Positions 42,332 through 49,601 of a stretch of DNA of 64,000 nt are shown piece by piece (the first letter of the stretch is position 1; each line of letters starts with the position of its first letter). The notes beneath the pieces are model-generated. The model did not search any database. It was not told where the DNA came from and saw nothing but the letters and a program-made list of their open reading frames with translations. Location: NCBI GenBank assembly GCA_003330885.1, contig CP030277.1, forward strand, positions 930,001-994,000, in the 5' to 3' direction. A program made the translations under genes and the position numbers. Source of the stretch: Rhodobiaceae bacterium. GTDB taxonomy: Bacteria; Pseudomonadota; Alphaproteobacteria; Parvibaculales; Parvibaculaceae.

Positions 42332-43924
42332 ATGAACGTGACGACGTTCGCCACAGATAAGCAAAGCAACGCCACGCCTCTGCGCGCGGCGGGTCTTGAT
42401 GTGGGTCCTCAAAAAGTGTTGTCGGATCTGTCGCCCTCCAGACTGGGCGCCAGGGCTCTTGTTGAAGGCTATTCCGCGCCAGCTCTAGAGGGCGCGCACT
42501 ATCTGGAAATCTCCAATCAACCAGCCGTCAACCTAGCAGCCCACGCCATCTCTTATCCTCAAGTCACCTTCACCGCTGCATCGACCACTCCCCTAACTGA
42601 AGGTGCAGACTTTGGTCAAAAGGGTGGTGTGCAAAACCTCGCCTCAGGCGAAATCAATCTCGCCACTTTCGAGAGCGACGGTCTGGAGACGTTTGATTTC
42701 GTCACCGCGGCAGACCTCTTCTCAACGGCGACAACAGCGGAGCGCATGGCACTCCTGGTGCTGGCAAAGAAGCATTTGAGCGAGAAGGGGGTCGCGTGCA
42801 TCGGCGTTGATGTCAGTCCTGGTTGGGATCTGATTGAGGGGCTGAGAGACCGCTTCTGCGCAGACCTGGACCAAACAGGTGACCCGAAAGAAAATGTAGA
42901 CATCGTCCGGCTCCGCGTAACGAACCTTGCAAAAACAATGTCTGCTGAAAAGGTGGAGGACCAACGTCCGCTCCTGGCGGAACTTGTTCGCTTGGCGCGC
43001 GCGTCAGACGCGGAGATCTATCGGGATCTTTTGGACCCACAACATCAATCTCTTACCATTGCGGCGTTTTTGGCAATGGCAGACGCGGCAAAACTAAAGC
43101 CCATCGGTGATCTTGATTCCGCGAAATCCAATCTCAGCCGGATACCAACAACGAAGCGTCCGGCAGATGTTTCATTGCTCAGCACGGCGGATCTGTTTGG
43201 CCTGATTGACCAGCAGACGAATACAAAACGGCGCCACGTTCTTCTGGTGCATGCAGACCGGTTGAAAGAAGAATTTGAGTTGAGTTCGGCGTTCAATTCG
43301 CTCTGCTTTACCAGTGAGCTTTCACGCGGCGACAAATCTCTATCGGACAAGGCGCTGCTCTCAGGTGCACAGGTGGCTTTCGTCGGGCCGCTGACATATC
43401 GGACGACGAACCCGATTGAAATCGTGGCACTCGCACTGATGGAGCGACACAGATATTTTCCCGTGCGCGGCGACCGCTTGGTCGACCATGTCGTCACGGC
43501 GCTGAAACCGACGGGCATGCGGTCCGTTGACCATGCTGATGTGTCGAAGGTCCTGCTCGCAGTCACTGAGAAACTTCTACCCGCAGGCGCCATCGTCGCC
43601 CACCAGGCGGAGAGCAGAGCTATACCCTGGTTGTCAGAACGCCCCGTTCTCGGCCCCCTGGCTCTCACACAAGCCCGTCGTGGTGACTCCCATCTGGCGA
43701 GCCTGCTGCCGCATTCTATTGCCGTCGATACTACCGCGCGCTTTATTCTCGGGCGGCTGGATGGCACGCAGACAGTGGGTCAGATCGCCGACGAGCTGGC
43801 GGCTGCCGTCTCGAAAGGTGAGGTCACTCTCGCCGCGATCGAGGGAACGCCAGAAGCGCGCTCTAAAGCAACGACCATGCGCGTGCTTGGACACGCGGCT
43901 CGAAGTGGATTGTTGGTCTCCTAG
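42332..43924 (+). CDS. Methyltransferase-like protein with MethyTransf_Reg domain
   Basis: 530 residues. The middle and C-terminal parts (about 210-530) resemble the predicted methyltransferase regulatory domain (PF10119), with YRDLLDPQHQSLTIAAFL and RHRYFPVRGDRLVDHV. The N-terminal 200 residues correspond to a methyltransferase fold, but the SAM-binding glycine loop (GxGxG) is not recognisable, so this half may be inactive. The function is unknown. It stands alone, ending at the palindromic repeat 43921-43982. Confidence 0.6.
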   Translation: MNVTTFATDKQSNATPLRAAGLDVGPQKVLSDLSPSRLGARALVEGYSAPALEGAHYLEISNQPAVNLAAHAISYPQVTFTAASTTPLTEGADFGQKGGVQNLASGEINLATFESDGLETFDFVTAADLFSTATTAERMALLVLAKKHLSEKGVACIGVDVSPGWDLIEGLRDRFCADLDQTGDPKENVDIVRLRVTNLAKTMSAEKVEDQRPLLAELVRLARASDAEIYRDLLDPQHQSLTIAAFLAMADAAKLKPIGDLDSAKSNLSRIPTTKRPADVSLLSTADLFGLIDQQTNTKRRHVLLVHADRLKEEFELSSAFNSLCFTSELSRGDKSLSDKALLSGAQVAFVGPLTYRTTNPIEIVALALMERHRYFPVRGDRLVDHVVTALKPTGMRSVDHADVSKVLLAVTEKLLPAGAIVAHQAESRAIPWLSERPVLGPLALTQARRGDSHLASLLPHSIAVDTTARFILGRLDGTQTVGQIADELAAAVSKGEVTLAAIEGTPEARSKATTMRVLGHAARSGLLVS

Positions 43925-43982
43925 AGCGTTTTCAGCAAAAGTGTGTGCGGTTTTGCGGTTCGAAAACGCGTCAAAAAACTAG
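43921..43982. repeat. RIME-like intergenic palindrome between convergent genes
   Basis: A 62-bp unit bounded by CTAG at both ends, with GCGTTTTC near the left and GAAAACGC near the right as inverted arms and a GC-mixed middle. It closely resembles the CTAGAGCGTTTTC...GAAAACGCGTCAAAA repeats scattered in Rhizobiales genomes (RIME/Bru-RS type). It lies exactly between the stops of two convergent genes, using TAG of its left end as the stop of the methyltransferase-like gene. It may also act as a bidirectional terminator. Confidence 0.65.
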
Positions 43983-44632
43983 GCGCCGACTGCCATGTCA
44001 GAGCAAAACGGATTGCTCTTCTTCTCAAACTCAAAAGTCGACATGGGGCCATGGCCCGGCACGAACGCAATCTCGCCGCCGAGCGGAAAAAGGCGTTCGC
44101 GGATAGATGAGATGAGTTGCTCATGATTGCCGCGGGGAAAGTCCGTGCGGCCGATGGATCCCTGAAAAATCACATCGCCAACAATGGCAAGCTTTGAGGG
44201 CTCGTGGATGAAAACCACATGGCCTGGTGTATGGCCGGGGCAGTGGCGGACGCGGAGCGTAAGGCCCGCAAGCTCAACCGTATCTTCATCTTCCAGCCAA
44301 CGGTCCGGCAGAAAGGCGTCATAGCTCGGCATGCCATATTTGGCCCCTTGCTCAGGCAGATCATCGATCAGGAACTGATCATCCCGGTGAGGCCCCTCAA
44401 TCTTTACGCCATGCTTTTTGGCAAGCTCGCCAGCAGCTGAAGCGTGGTCGAGATGCCCATGGGTCAGCAGCACCTTTTCGAGTTTCACTCCCATCTGGCT
44501 GATCGCGCCTTCGATCTTCTCAAGATCGCCCCCGGGGTCGGTGACCGCACCCAGCATGTTCTCATCATTCCAGAGAAGGCAGCAATTCTGCTCAAGCGGT
44601 GTCACGGGGATAATTGCGGCTTTAAGAGACAT
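43979..44632 (-). CDS. MBL-fold metallohydrolase (glyoxalase II-like)
   Basis: 217 residues. The zinc motif is LTHGHLDHASAAGELA (HxHxDH), with further ligands in RHCPGHTPGHV and GDVIFQGSIGRTD and in FVPGHGP. This is the short hydroxyacylglutathione-hydrolase-like family (YcbL type). The gene starts 43 bp from a small perfect hairpin CGCGAT-GAA-ATCGCG at 44675-44689, which may be a regulatory element or chance. Confidence 0.88.
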   Translation of the reverse strand: MSLKAAIIPVTPLEQNCCLLWNDENMLGAVTDPGGDLEKIEGAISQMGVKLEKVLLTHGHLDHASAAGELAKKHGVKIEGPHRDDQFLIDDLPEQGAKYGMPSYDAFLPDRWLEDEDTVELAGLTLRVRHCPGHTPGHVVFIHEPSKLAIVGDVIFQGSIGRTDFPRGNHEQLISSIRERLFPLGGEIAFVPGHGPMSTFEFEKKSNPFCSDMAVGA

Positions 44633-44845
44633 GGGGTCACCTTGGAACGGTTCAATTGGGATGGAGCTTTATAACGCGATGAAATCGCGAAGGAAAATTG
44701 TCAGGGATCTCAACCACTTCAAATGTTTCTTTGTTTAATAGTGTGTCGCTGTATTTCTGAATGATCGATTTGGCAAAATGAAACACTTCGGTTATTTTAC
44801 GATTTGGGGAAATACAGTAATTAGTGTTCAAGGGGTTCAATAAAA

Positions 44846-45268
44846 ATGAAGAAAATAGTAGCTGGGCTAGTTAGCCTGGCCGTAGCCGGCTGCGCGTCTC
44901 ATGCAAGTTCAATTGAAGCAAGGTATGTCAGCCCAACAATGTATGAGAATTGGTCATGTGACCAGCTGGCTGAAGAACGCCAAAGGCTTGCTGCTGAAGC
45001 ACGACGTATTGCCGGATTGCAGGACGAGAATGCCGATGCCGACGCCGCGATGATGGGAGTAGGTCTCGTTCTGTTCTGGCCAGCTCTTATAGGACTCGCG
45101 GCGACCGAGGATCGCGAACACGAACTCGCTCAACTCAAGGGCGAGTTCAATGCAGCGGATCAGGCTGCTCGGAAGAAGGTCTGCTCCTTCCAACCGCTAC
45201 CAGTTGAAGAGGTTGAAAAACCTGAGCAAAATCTGCCGCAACCAGGTGCGCCAGGCCGTCGTTCATAA
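44846..45268 (+). CDS. Small predicted lipoprotein, unknown function
   Basis: 140 residues with a clear lipoprotein signal: MKKIVAGLVSLAVAGC, lipobox VAGC with C16 as the acylated residue. Then come a Cys (C39), a helical segment with LAEERQRLAAEARRIAG, a hydrophobic stretch near 67-85 (MMGVGLVLFWPALIGLAA), and a Pro-rich tail. This layout is common among small phage- and proteobacteria-encoded lipoproteins of unknown role. AAGGGG lies upstream of ATG 44846. It is in an AT-richer stretch than its neighbours. Confidence 0.72.
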   Translation: MKKIVAGLVSLAVAGCASHASSIEARYVSPTMYENWSCDQLAEERQRLAAEARRIAGLQDENADADAAMMGVGLVLFWPALIGLAATEDREHELAQLKGEFNAADQAARKKVCSFQPLPVEEVEKPEQNLPQPGAPGRRS

Positions 45269-45347
45269 GTGTACACACGTGCGAATTGCATAGCCGGGAA
45301 ATCCTGTTTCCGGCTATGCAATAATGCCATCAGAGCCTCCATGCATT

Positions 45348-45470
45348 CCACATAAGCATTGAGGTTTGTATCTCACCGCTGAGACAATCCAGACCATTGG
45401 ACATTAGATGGCGCGGCTGATTATCGTACCGAGAACAGAGAAGGTTCCGGTGGCGTGCTTCCGGCCTTCC
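45348..45470 (-). pseudogene. Decayed fragment of a glutathione S-transferase gene
   Basis: These bases align over their whole length with 45859-45984 of the intact GST gene downstream: shared blocks include CCACATA, ATCTC, TTGGACAT, AGATGGCG and CCGGCCTTCC, with scattered substitutions and single-base gaps. The frame is broken by these gaps. It is therefore a remnant of a duplicated 3' part of a GST gene, on the same strand as the intact one, and not expressed as protein. Confidence 0.7.
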
Positions 45471-45712
45471 TAAAAGCTCTTATTGTCCGGGATCGAGCCA
45501 AAATAGTGATGCATGTGCCGCCCATGCAGTTTGGCGAGATCCGCCATGGCGTTCATGCAGATGAGGGCGGCGCTGTATTGAACCGATTGAATCCGATGGG
45601 TCATGGTGATTTTCACCAGCTCCCCATAGGCCGGACGCATGGCCATGAGGCTGTCATGCCACTCGTCCTGGGTCATCCGGTCCTTTTTGCCCTTATACCT
45701 GCCTGTCGCCAT
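45470..45712 (-). CDS. Small hypothetical protein
   Basis: 80 residues starting at ATG 45712 behind a strong AGGAGG at suitable spacing, with stop TAG at 45470 directly against the GST remnant. The sequence has RMTQDEWHDSLMAMRPAY and a His-rich end (LHGRHMHHYFGS). No family is recognised. The ribosome site supports a real gene. It lies between the intact GST gene and its remnant, so it may have arrived with the rearrangement that split them. Confidence 0.55.
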   Translation of the reverse strand: MATGRYKGKKDRMTQDEWHDSLMAMRPAYGELVKITMTHRIQSVQYSAALICMNAMADLAKLHGRHMHHYFGSIPDNKSF

Positions 45713-45812
45713 TGCGGCCCTCCTATGGTGCGGGATTGTCGGTGTAGGTATATAGTCCTATATCAAACAGAGGAGCAATGGCGAGAAACAGGCATTTTGG
45801 TGGGCCGCGTTG

Positions 45813-46421
45813 TTACGCAGACATGGCCTTCTGGAAGGCAGGCCGGGTCTCAAGCCGTTCCACATAGGCTTTCAGGTTCGTCATCTCGTCGGTGACGCAG
45901 CCAAGCCGGTTGGACATGTAGATGGCGTGGCCGAGCATGGTGTCGACGACGGAGAAGTCGCCCAGAATATACTCCCGGCCTTCCATGGCGTCATTGACCG
46001 GGGCGAGTGCACGGGTGAGTAGGCGCTGGGCCTGGCCGCGTACGGTCTCGTCCTGGCGTTCAGGTGGTAAGAGTAGGGTGTGCACCACGATCGTGTTGAC
46101 CGGCGGCATCACCATGCCTTCGCAATAGTGGAACCATTGCAGATATTCCGGGTAGATCGGATCGTCCACGGCAGGCTTCAGACCGCCATTCTTATGACGC
46201 TCAAGTATGTATTCGGCAATCGCGCCGCTTTCGAAGATGGAAATATCGCCATCGTCCAAAACCGGAATGCGACCAAGGGGATGGCGGGCTTTGTGATCGT
46301 CTGACTTGAGGTCCTTTGGGTGGAAATCCATCCGGTTCAGCTCATAGGGGAGACCCAGCTCCTCCAGCAGCCAGAGAGAGCGCTGTGCGCGGGAATTAGG
46401 TGCGAAATGAAGCTTGAGCAT
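45813..46421 (-). CDS. Glutathione S-transferase
   Basis: 202 residues. The thioredoxin-like N-terminal domain (MLKLHFAPNSRAQRSLWLLEEL) has the S/R-type active-site region, GRIPVLDDGDISIFESGAI is the cis-Pro and glutathione gamma-Glu site, and an alpha-helical C-terminal domain follows. ATG 46421 has AGGGGG upstream; a longer frame adds non-conserved residues. A partial decayed copy of its 3' end lies about 500 bp away. Confidence 0.88.
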   Translation of the reverse strand: MLKLHFAPNSRAQRSLWLLEELGLPYELNRMDFHPKDLKSDDHKARHPLGRIPVLDDGDISIFESGAIAEYILERHKNGGLKPAVDDPIYPEYLQWFHYCEGMVMPPVNTIVVHTLLLPPERQDETVRGQAQRLLTRALAPVNDAMEGREYILGDFSVVDTMLGHAIYMSNRLGCVTDEMTNLKAYVERLETRPAFQKAMSA

Positions 46422-47121
46422 GGGAACCCCCTGAAGTTCTTTTTTGGAATGTGTTTCCCAAACGATGTCTGAGGCGAGGGGGAAGCGCAAGTGTTCGTGT
46501 AGGGTAATGAACTAACGCCCGCCAAAACCTGTTTCGGGATGTTGGTTTCCGTCTGCTTTTTTTCAGCTTTGGCAATGCTGTTGACGTGTGCATGCTAAGC
46601 ATGTACGATCTCCTTCGTAAGCGGGGCAATCCTGCGCCGTTCGTTGCTTAAATTCACTGGAAGAAAGTATTCCAATGAAAACTCGACCGATAAAAGTAAG
46701 AAAGGAATTTGTTCTTAAGTTCGCGAAGCTGATCTCAGCTAAGTGGACACGCTATGAGTACGATGTAGAAGAAAAACGGCCAAAGTTGTTGCTTCAAAAC
46801 AAGGTTGAAGAACCCTGTCAAGAGGAGCGATAGCAGGAAATGTTCCACTGTGTTTGCCATTGTTCAGCATGATGACTATCGAAATGACCAACACTGACGT
46901 TTAGCACTGAGGTGATGTCAAAAAATGAAGTCACTGTTTTATAAAACAACATTGATAGGCAAGCGTCAGAGGAGGATGTCTTTTTGATTGCATTGATTGG
47001 CGAACAAGAAAATTCAAATGGAAGATGTGGTTTGGGTGCGGCTGTGTGGGTTTAGGGTTTTAGATGCCCGGCAGTTGTACCCAAGCGCTCTGATGCTTTT
47101 AAGTCGGTCTAGAAAAGGAAG
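46422..47121. other. Largely non-coding, AT-richer stretch
   Basis: About 700 bp between the GST start and the ribbon-helix-helix gene. Apart from one possible 52-residue frame at 46675-46833 there is no supported gene. The base composition is richer in A+T than the flanks, and no tRNA-like or other stable RNA structure was recognised. It probably holds promoters for both flanking genes, but no convincing -35/-10 pair is claimed. Confidence 0.5.
46675..46833 (+). CDS. Possible small basic protein (52 residues)
   Basis: A short frame from ATG 46675 to TAG 46833 encoding MKTRPIKVRKEFVLKFAKLI followed by a mixed-charge tail (VEEPCQEER). GGAAGAAAG lies about ten bases upstream. It is Lys/Arg-rich at the start and has no recognised family. 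The codon pattern is AT-leaning like the surroundings. It may be real or a chance frame. Confidence 0.3.
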   Translation: MKTRPIKVRKEFVLKFAKLISAKWTRYEYDVEEKRPKLLLQNKVEEPCQEER

Positions 47122-47754
47122 ATGAAAATCATGTTCCATCATTTAAAACGGAGAGAGAATTTGCATTCGACGATGCTTTCGTCGTTCACCTGGCCTACGG
47201 CGAATTATGCATTTGTTGGGAGTAGCTTTGCCCATGGTGTTGACGACTCAGTAGATCTTGATGTCGATAATTCGGCTGGTTTTAGGGGGCAGGTACTAGA
47301 ATCTGTTGTGAGCCAGGCGGAAAAGCTCGTCACAAAAATTCACGGACTCTCCAATTCTGCCAGGAATAACGGAGGCAGTAAGTCGTCAGACGGACAAGAC
47401 GGTGGTTGGAAAAACCGGCAGCTGTGGATTGATTCTGACACAGAAAATCACTTGCGTGTTCTTATGGATGAGCTAGAAGTTGCTAGTATTTCTGAATTGT
47501 TTAGGCGGGCTCTTCGTGCTCGTGAAGACTTTCATCCTGACGAAGAGGCTTGTCGGATACATCCGGTTTCGCAAAGAGGCCGGGATAATTCACGTCGTGT
47601 GACCGTGACTTTGTCCCCACGCTCTGAAGAGCGGGTGAAAAGGTTGCAGCAAGATACTGGGAAGGATTTTCGGTCACTAGTATATGAGGCGATCTTAGTT
47701 TTGTCTGAACTGCATAAACGTGGTGAAGAAGAAGAGAGTATCCGTCTTTATTAG
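47122..47754 (+). CDS. Tandem ribbon-helix-helix-like DNA-binding protein
   Basis: 210 residues. The first 95 are low in similarity to anything known. Then two RHH-like units follow: residues about 98-138 (LWIDSDTENHLRVLMDEL, then SISELFRRALRA) and about 158-200 (RVTVTLSPRSEERVKRLQQD, then FRSLVYEAILVL), each a beta strand plus two helices as in Arc/MetJ/CopG proteins. An RHH normally dimerises, so a tandem pair could form a single-chain dimer. A second ATG at 47131 has better spacing to AGGAAG. It lies 66 bp from the dif-like site, outside the provirus. Confidence 0.6.
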   Translation: MKIMFHHLKRRENLHSTMLSSFTWPTANYAFVGSSFAHGVDDSVDLDVDNSAGFRGQVLESVVSQAEKLVTKIHGLSNSARNNGGSKSSDGQDGGWKNRQLWIDSDTENHLRVLMDELEVASISELFRRALRAREDFHPDEEACRIHPVSQRGRDNSRRVTVTLSPRSEERVKRLQQDTGKDFRSLVYEAILVLSELHKRGEEEESIRLY

Positions 47755-47761
47755 ATGAAGT

Positions 47762-47801
47762 GGAGCGCTGTGAGCTATATCATGGCGCTCCGTTTAAAAC
47801 T
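47762..47801 (+). terminator. Probable intrinsic terminator after the RHH gene
   Basis: GGAGCGC (47762-47768) and GCGCTCC (47785-47791) form a 7-bp stem with a 16-base loop that can itself pair (TGA...TCA). It is followed by GTTTAAAACTTTT, a T-rich tail. It lies 7 bp after the stop of the RHH gene and just before the left dif-like site. Confidence 0.5.
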
Positions 47802-47820
47802 TTTCCGAGTACACGAACAT

Positions 47821-47848
47821 TTGGCGCATAATTTATATTATGGTAAAA
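47821..47848 (+). other. attL: dif-like XerCD site at the left provirus end
   Basis: The 28-bp site reads as XerC arm TTGGCGCATAA, centre TTTATA, XerD arm TTATGGTAAAA. Against the E. coli dif site it matches 8 of 11, 5 of 6 and 9 of 11 positions. The 12-base core from 47832 is repeated at 58679. The well-conserved XerC arm is best read as chromosomal and the XerD arm as provirus-derived. Confidence 0.75.
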
Positions 47849-47935
47849 AAGCGCTTGACGGCATCCGCAGCAAATAACGGTTTAGTAAAGAAGCATGGTT
47901 CTACTTTGGCCCCTGGGACTGTTACGGGGGTAAAA

Positions 47936-48376
47936 ATGTTGGGATATGAGACCAGAGCACGCGTTTTGGAGGCCAGTGCCGCTGTTCTCGAGCAAGAAAT
48001 TTCCGCTCTCCGGCGTGATGCCGCCCGCCTCAGAGCCCGCGCCGACCATAAAAAGCAACAGCGCGAGCTGCAAGAGATCTGGAAAACGGTGGCTGAATTG
48101 ATCGCTGGCGGGCTCACAGAAGGCAATGCCGTTGCCTCTATAGCGGCCCGTAGAGGCACCACTGAGGCGCAAATACAGCATTGGGTCGATTGGGCTCTCA
48201 AGAACCGCACAAGCGCGCGCCGCTGGTACCGTGACCGGGAAATCATGCGCCTGGCAGCCCTGGGCCACACCAACAAAGAGATCGCCAGACACCCAGCGGT
48301 TGACAGGTGGAATGGCGGCGCCTTGCACGAAAAGTCGGTTTCACGCATCATCTCGCGGAAACTTGGGAGGAGATGA
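47936..48376 (+). CDS. Provirus DNA-binding protein with coiled coil and HTH segments
   Basis: 146 residues from ATG 47936, which follows GGGGG at good spacing. A longer in-frame start at ATG 47840 lies within the dif-like XerD arm and would add 32 residues. Residues 10-55 form an Ala/Arg/Gln-rich coiled coil. Two helix-turn-helix-like stretches follow: SIAARRGTTEAQIQHWVDW and IMRLAALGHTNKEIARH. It may control early transcription or assist excision beside the att site. Family unknown. Confidence 0.5.
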   Translation: MLGYETRARVLEASAAVLEQEISALRRDAARLRARADHKKQQRELQEIWKTVAELIAGGLTEGNAVASIAARRGTTEAQIQHWVDWALKNRTSARRWYRDREIMRLAALGHTNKEIARHPAVDRWNGGALHEKSVSRIISRKLGRR

Positions 48377-48377
48377 A

Positions 48378-48632
48378 ATGTCACGATGGAAACGGTTTAT
48401 TCAGCTCAGCAACAAACGAGCAAACGCCCCCATTTCTCAGACACACCCATTTTTTGTAAGCGTGATCACTATGGCCGGCTTCGCATTTGGGTGGGCTGCT
48501 GTAAATAGTGAACGAGATTTCATCATTGACATGGCGCTTGTCGGTGCCATTGCGGCAGCATTTGCATATGCCTGGAATTTCTACAAAAAGGCATGGTCAG
48601 ACAGCGCGCAAGAAAAAAGCGACCCCCAATAA
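48378..48632 (+). CDS. Small two-helix membrane protein of the provirus
   Basis: 84 residues starting one base after the stop of the preceding HTH gene, with GGGAGGAGATGAA upstream. Two hydrophobic segments (about 27-45, FFVSVITMAGFAFGWAAV, and 53-72, MALVGAIAAAFAYAWNF) are separated by a short charged loop. The length and form fit a small phage membrane or superinfection protein, but no family is recognised. A hairpin with T-run at 48702 would end its transcript. Confidence 0.5.
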   Translation: MSRWKRFIQLSNKRANAPISQTHPFFVSVITMAGFAFGWAAVNSERDFIIDMALVGAIAAAFAYAWNFYKKAWSDSAQEKSDPQ

Positions 48633-48668
48633 CGGGAGCCGCTTCCGGTCTCTACAGCCGAGATGCCG

Positions 48669-48884
48669 TTACCGCAGATGCTTTGGGAGGAACTTCCGGG
48701 GAGCCGGTTCCGGCTTTTTGGGTTCCTCTTTTTTGACAGCCACCTTTTTCTTCTCAGCGGTTTTTCGCTTAGCCTTCCGCGGGTCCGGACCATCGCCAAC
48801 CCAGACAGGTTGAACCTTGCCCTTCACATACTTCCAGCCCTTAGCCAGTCGTTTGGTGCCGGGCTTGTGCCAAATCTCACTCAT
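48669..48884 (-). CDS. Small basic Lys/Pro-rich protein
   Basis: 71 residues, strongly basic, with SEIWHKPGTKRLAKGWKYVKG and a KKKVAVKKEEPKKPEPAPRK tail. It could bind nucleic acid or coat the virion lumen. It is the last gene of the long minus-strand provirus block and its ATG overlaps the previous stop by two bases (TGAATGA region). No family recognised. Confidence 0.5.
   Translation of the reverse strand: MSEIWHKPGTKRLAKGWKYVKGKVQPVWVGDGPDPRKAKRKTAEKKKVAVKKEEPKKPEPAPRKFLPKHLR
48702..48719 (+). terminator. Intrinsic terminator for the plus-strand provirus genes
   Basis: AGCCGG (48702-48707), TT, CCGGCT (48710-48715) then TTTT on the plus strand. It lies 70 bp after the stop of the two-helix membrane gene and within the coding sequence of the opposing Lys/Pro-rich gene, so one sequence serves as codons on one strand and as terminator on the other. 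Confidence 0.5.
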
Positions 48885-49105
48885 TCACCCCGCTCCCGCA
48901 TGAAGATGGAGGCCAGTGCCGATAGCAGGAAGACCCCGCCCGTCACATAATCACCCGCTGAGAGTGCCGGAGCGGCCTGCTCAATAGCGCCAGCGATTTC
49001 CGGAGCCTCATTGATCTTGAGCACCTGACCGGCCCCCAGCGTTAGCAGGGAGAGCCCCGCATAGGTTGTGGGCTCTTTGGCCCGTTGCTTTAGCCACTTT
49101 TCCAT
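48881..49105 (-). CDS. Holin-like small membrane protein
   Basis: 74 residues from ATG 49105 with AAGGA six bases upstream. A charged N-terminus (MEKWLKQRAKEP) precedes a weakly hydrophobic segment (TYAGLSLLTLGAGQVL), and a second hydrophobic helix (VTGGVFLLSALASIFM) ends in RERGE. The two-segment pattern with a charged tail is holin-like, and it lies in the small membrane cluster downstream of the lysin. Holin function is an inference. Confidence 0.5.
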   Translation of the reverse strand: MEKWLKQRAKEPTTYAGLSLLTLGAGQVLKINEAPEIAGAIEQAAPALSAGDYVTGGVFLLSALASIFMRERGE

Positions 49106-49116
49106 CACGTTCCTTT

Positions 49117-49287
49117 CTAGAGCCCAACGATGGGCAATCTTTTCTCCACATTGGTGAGACGCGTATCAATGCCACGGGCATACTCACCATTCTTTGAGAC
49201 CTGCCAGAGCAACCCTCCAATTCCAAAAAGCGCGCCGACCTGGACCGTGAGAATGGCAACAGCCAAATCAAAAAGCTCTATTGCCAT
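49117..49287 (-). CDS. Small one-helix membrane protein
   Basis: 56 residues from ATG 49287 (overlapping the previous TGA by one base) with AAGGTGA upstream. An N-terminal hydrophobic helix (IELFDLAVAILTVQVGALFGIGGLLW) is followed by a polar coiled-coil-like end (SKNGEYARGIDTRLTNVEKRL). This is the topology of small phage spanin or holin-accessory proteins (compare DUF7940/XhlA-like haemolysins), but no assignment is certain. Confidence 0.5.
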   Translation of the reverse strand: MAIELFDLAVAILTVQVGALFGIGGLLWQVSKNGEYARGIDTRLTNVEKRLPIVGL

Positions 49288-49439
49288 CAAATCACCTTCA
49301 GCCATTTGCCACCGATATAGACAGCGCCCGCAGCCGTCGCGGCAACCGTCAATCGGGTGGCCGCGTCCAGCGTTTCGTCAAGATCGCGGAAGGTGAGATA
49401 GCCAACGCCAACAAGACCGATGAGAATGAAGGGATGCAT
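49287..49439 (-). CDS. Small hydrophobic protein (50 residues)
   Basis: From ATG 49439 to TGA 49287: MHPFILIGLVGVGYLTFRDL, then a short linker and a second hydrophobic stretch (LTVAATAAGAVYIGG) ending in KWLKVI. Its stop overlaps the next start, as seen throughout this gene string, which supports it as a real gene although it is very short. One to two membrane helices. Confidence 0.5.
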   Translation of the reverse strand: MHPFILIGLVGVGYLTFRDLDETLDAATRLTVAATAAGAVYIGGKWLKVI

Positions 49440-49451
49440 AGACGATCCTCT

Positions 49452-49601
49452 CTAAATGCTCTTCCAGACCAGATACGCAGCTCCACCAATAATCGCGGCG
49501 CGGATCATCTCATCCGTTGAAACCGTTTCCTCCGAAACAAACCGAACCCATGCAATCCCGGCAATCGCTGCGATGATTGGTATCTGCTTTGAACGTGTCA
49601 T
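49452..49601 (-). CDS. Small hydrophobic protein (49 residues)
   Basis: Starts at ATG 49601, whose A is the last base of the lysin stop (TGATG). Sequence MTRSKQIPIIAAIAGIAWVRF followed by VSTDEMIRAAIIGGAAYLVW, giving two short hydrophobic segments. Translational coupling to the lysin suggests a role in lysis or in the virion membrane. Confidence 0.5.
   Translation of the reverse strand: MTRSKQIPIIAAIAGIAWVRFVSEETVSTDEMIRAAIIGGAAYLVWKSI

Noticed and set aside
44675-44689. Terminator at the CGCGAT-GAA-ATCGCG hairpin upstream of the MBL gene
   Set aside because: It lies upstream of the gene and has no T-run on either strand; too short to claim function.
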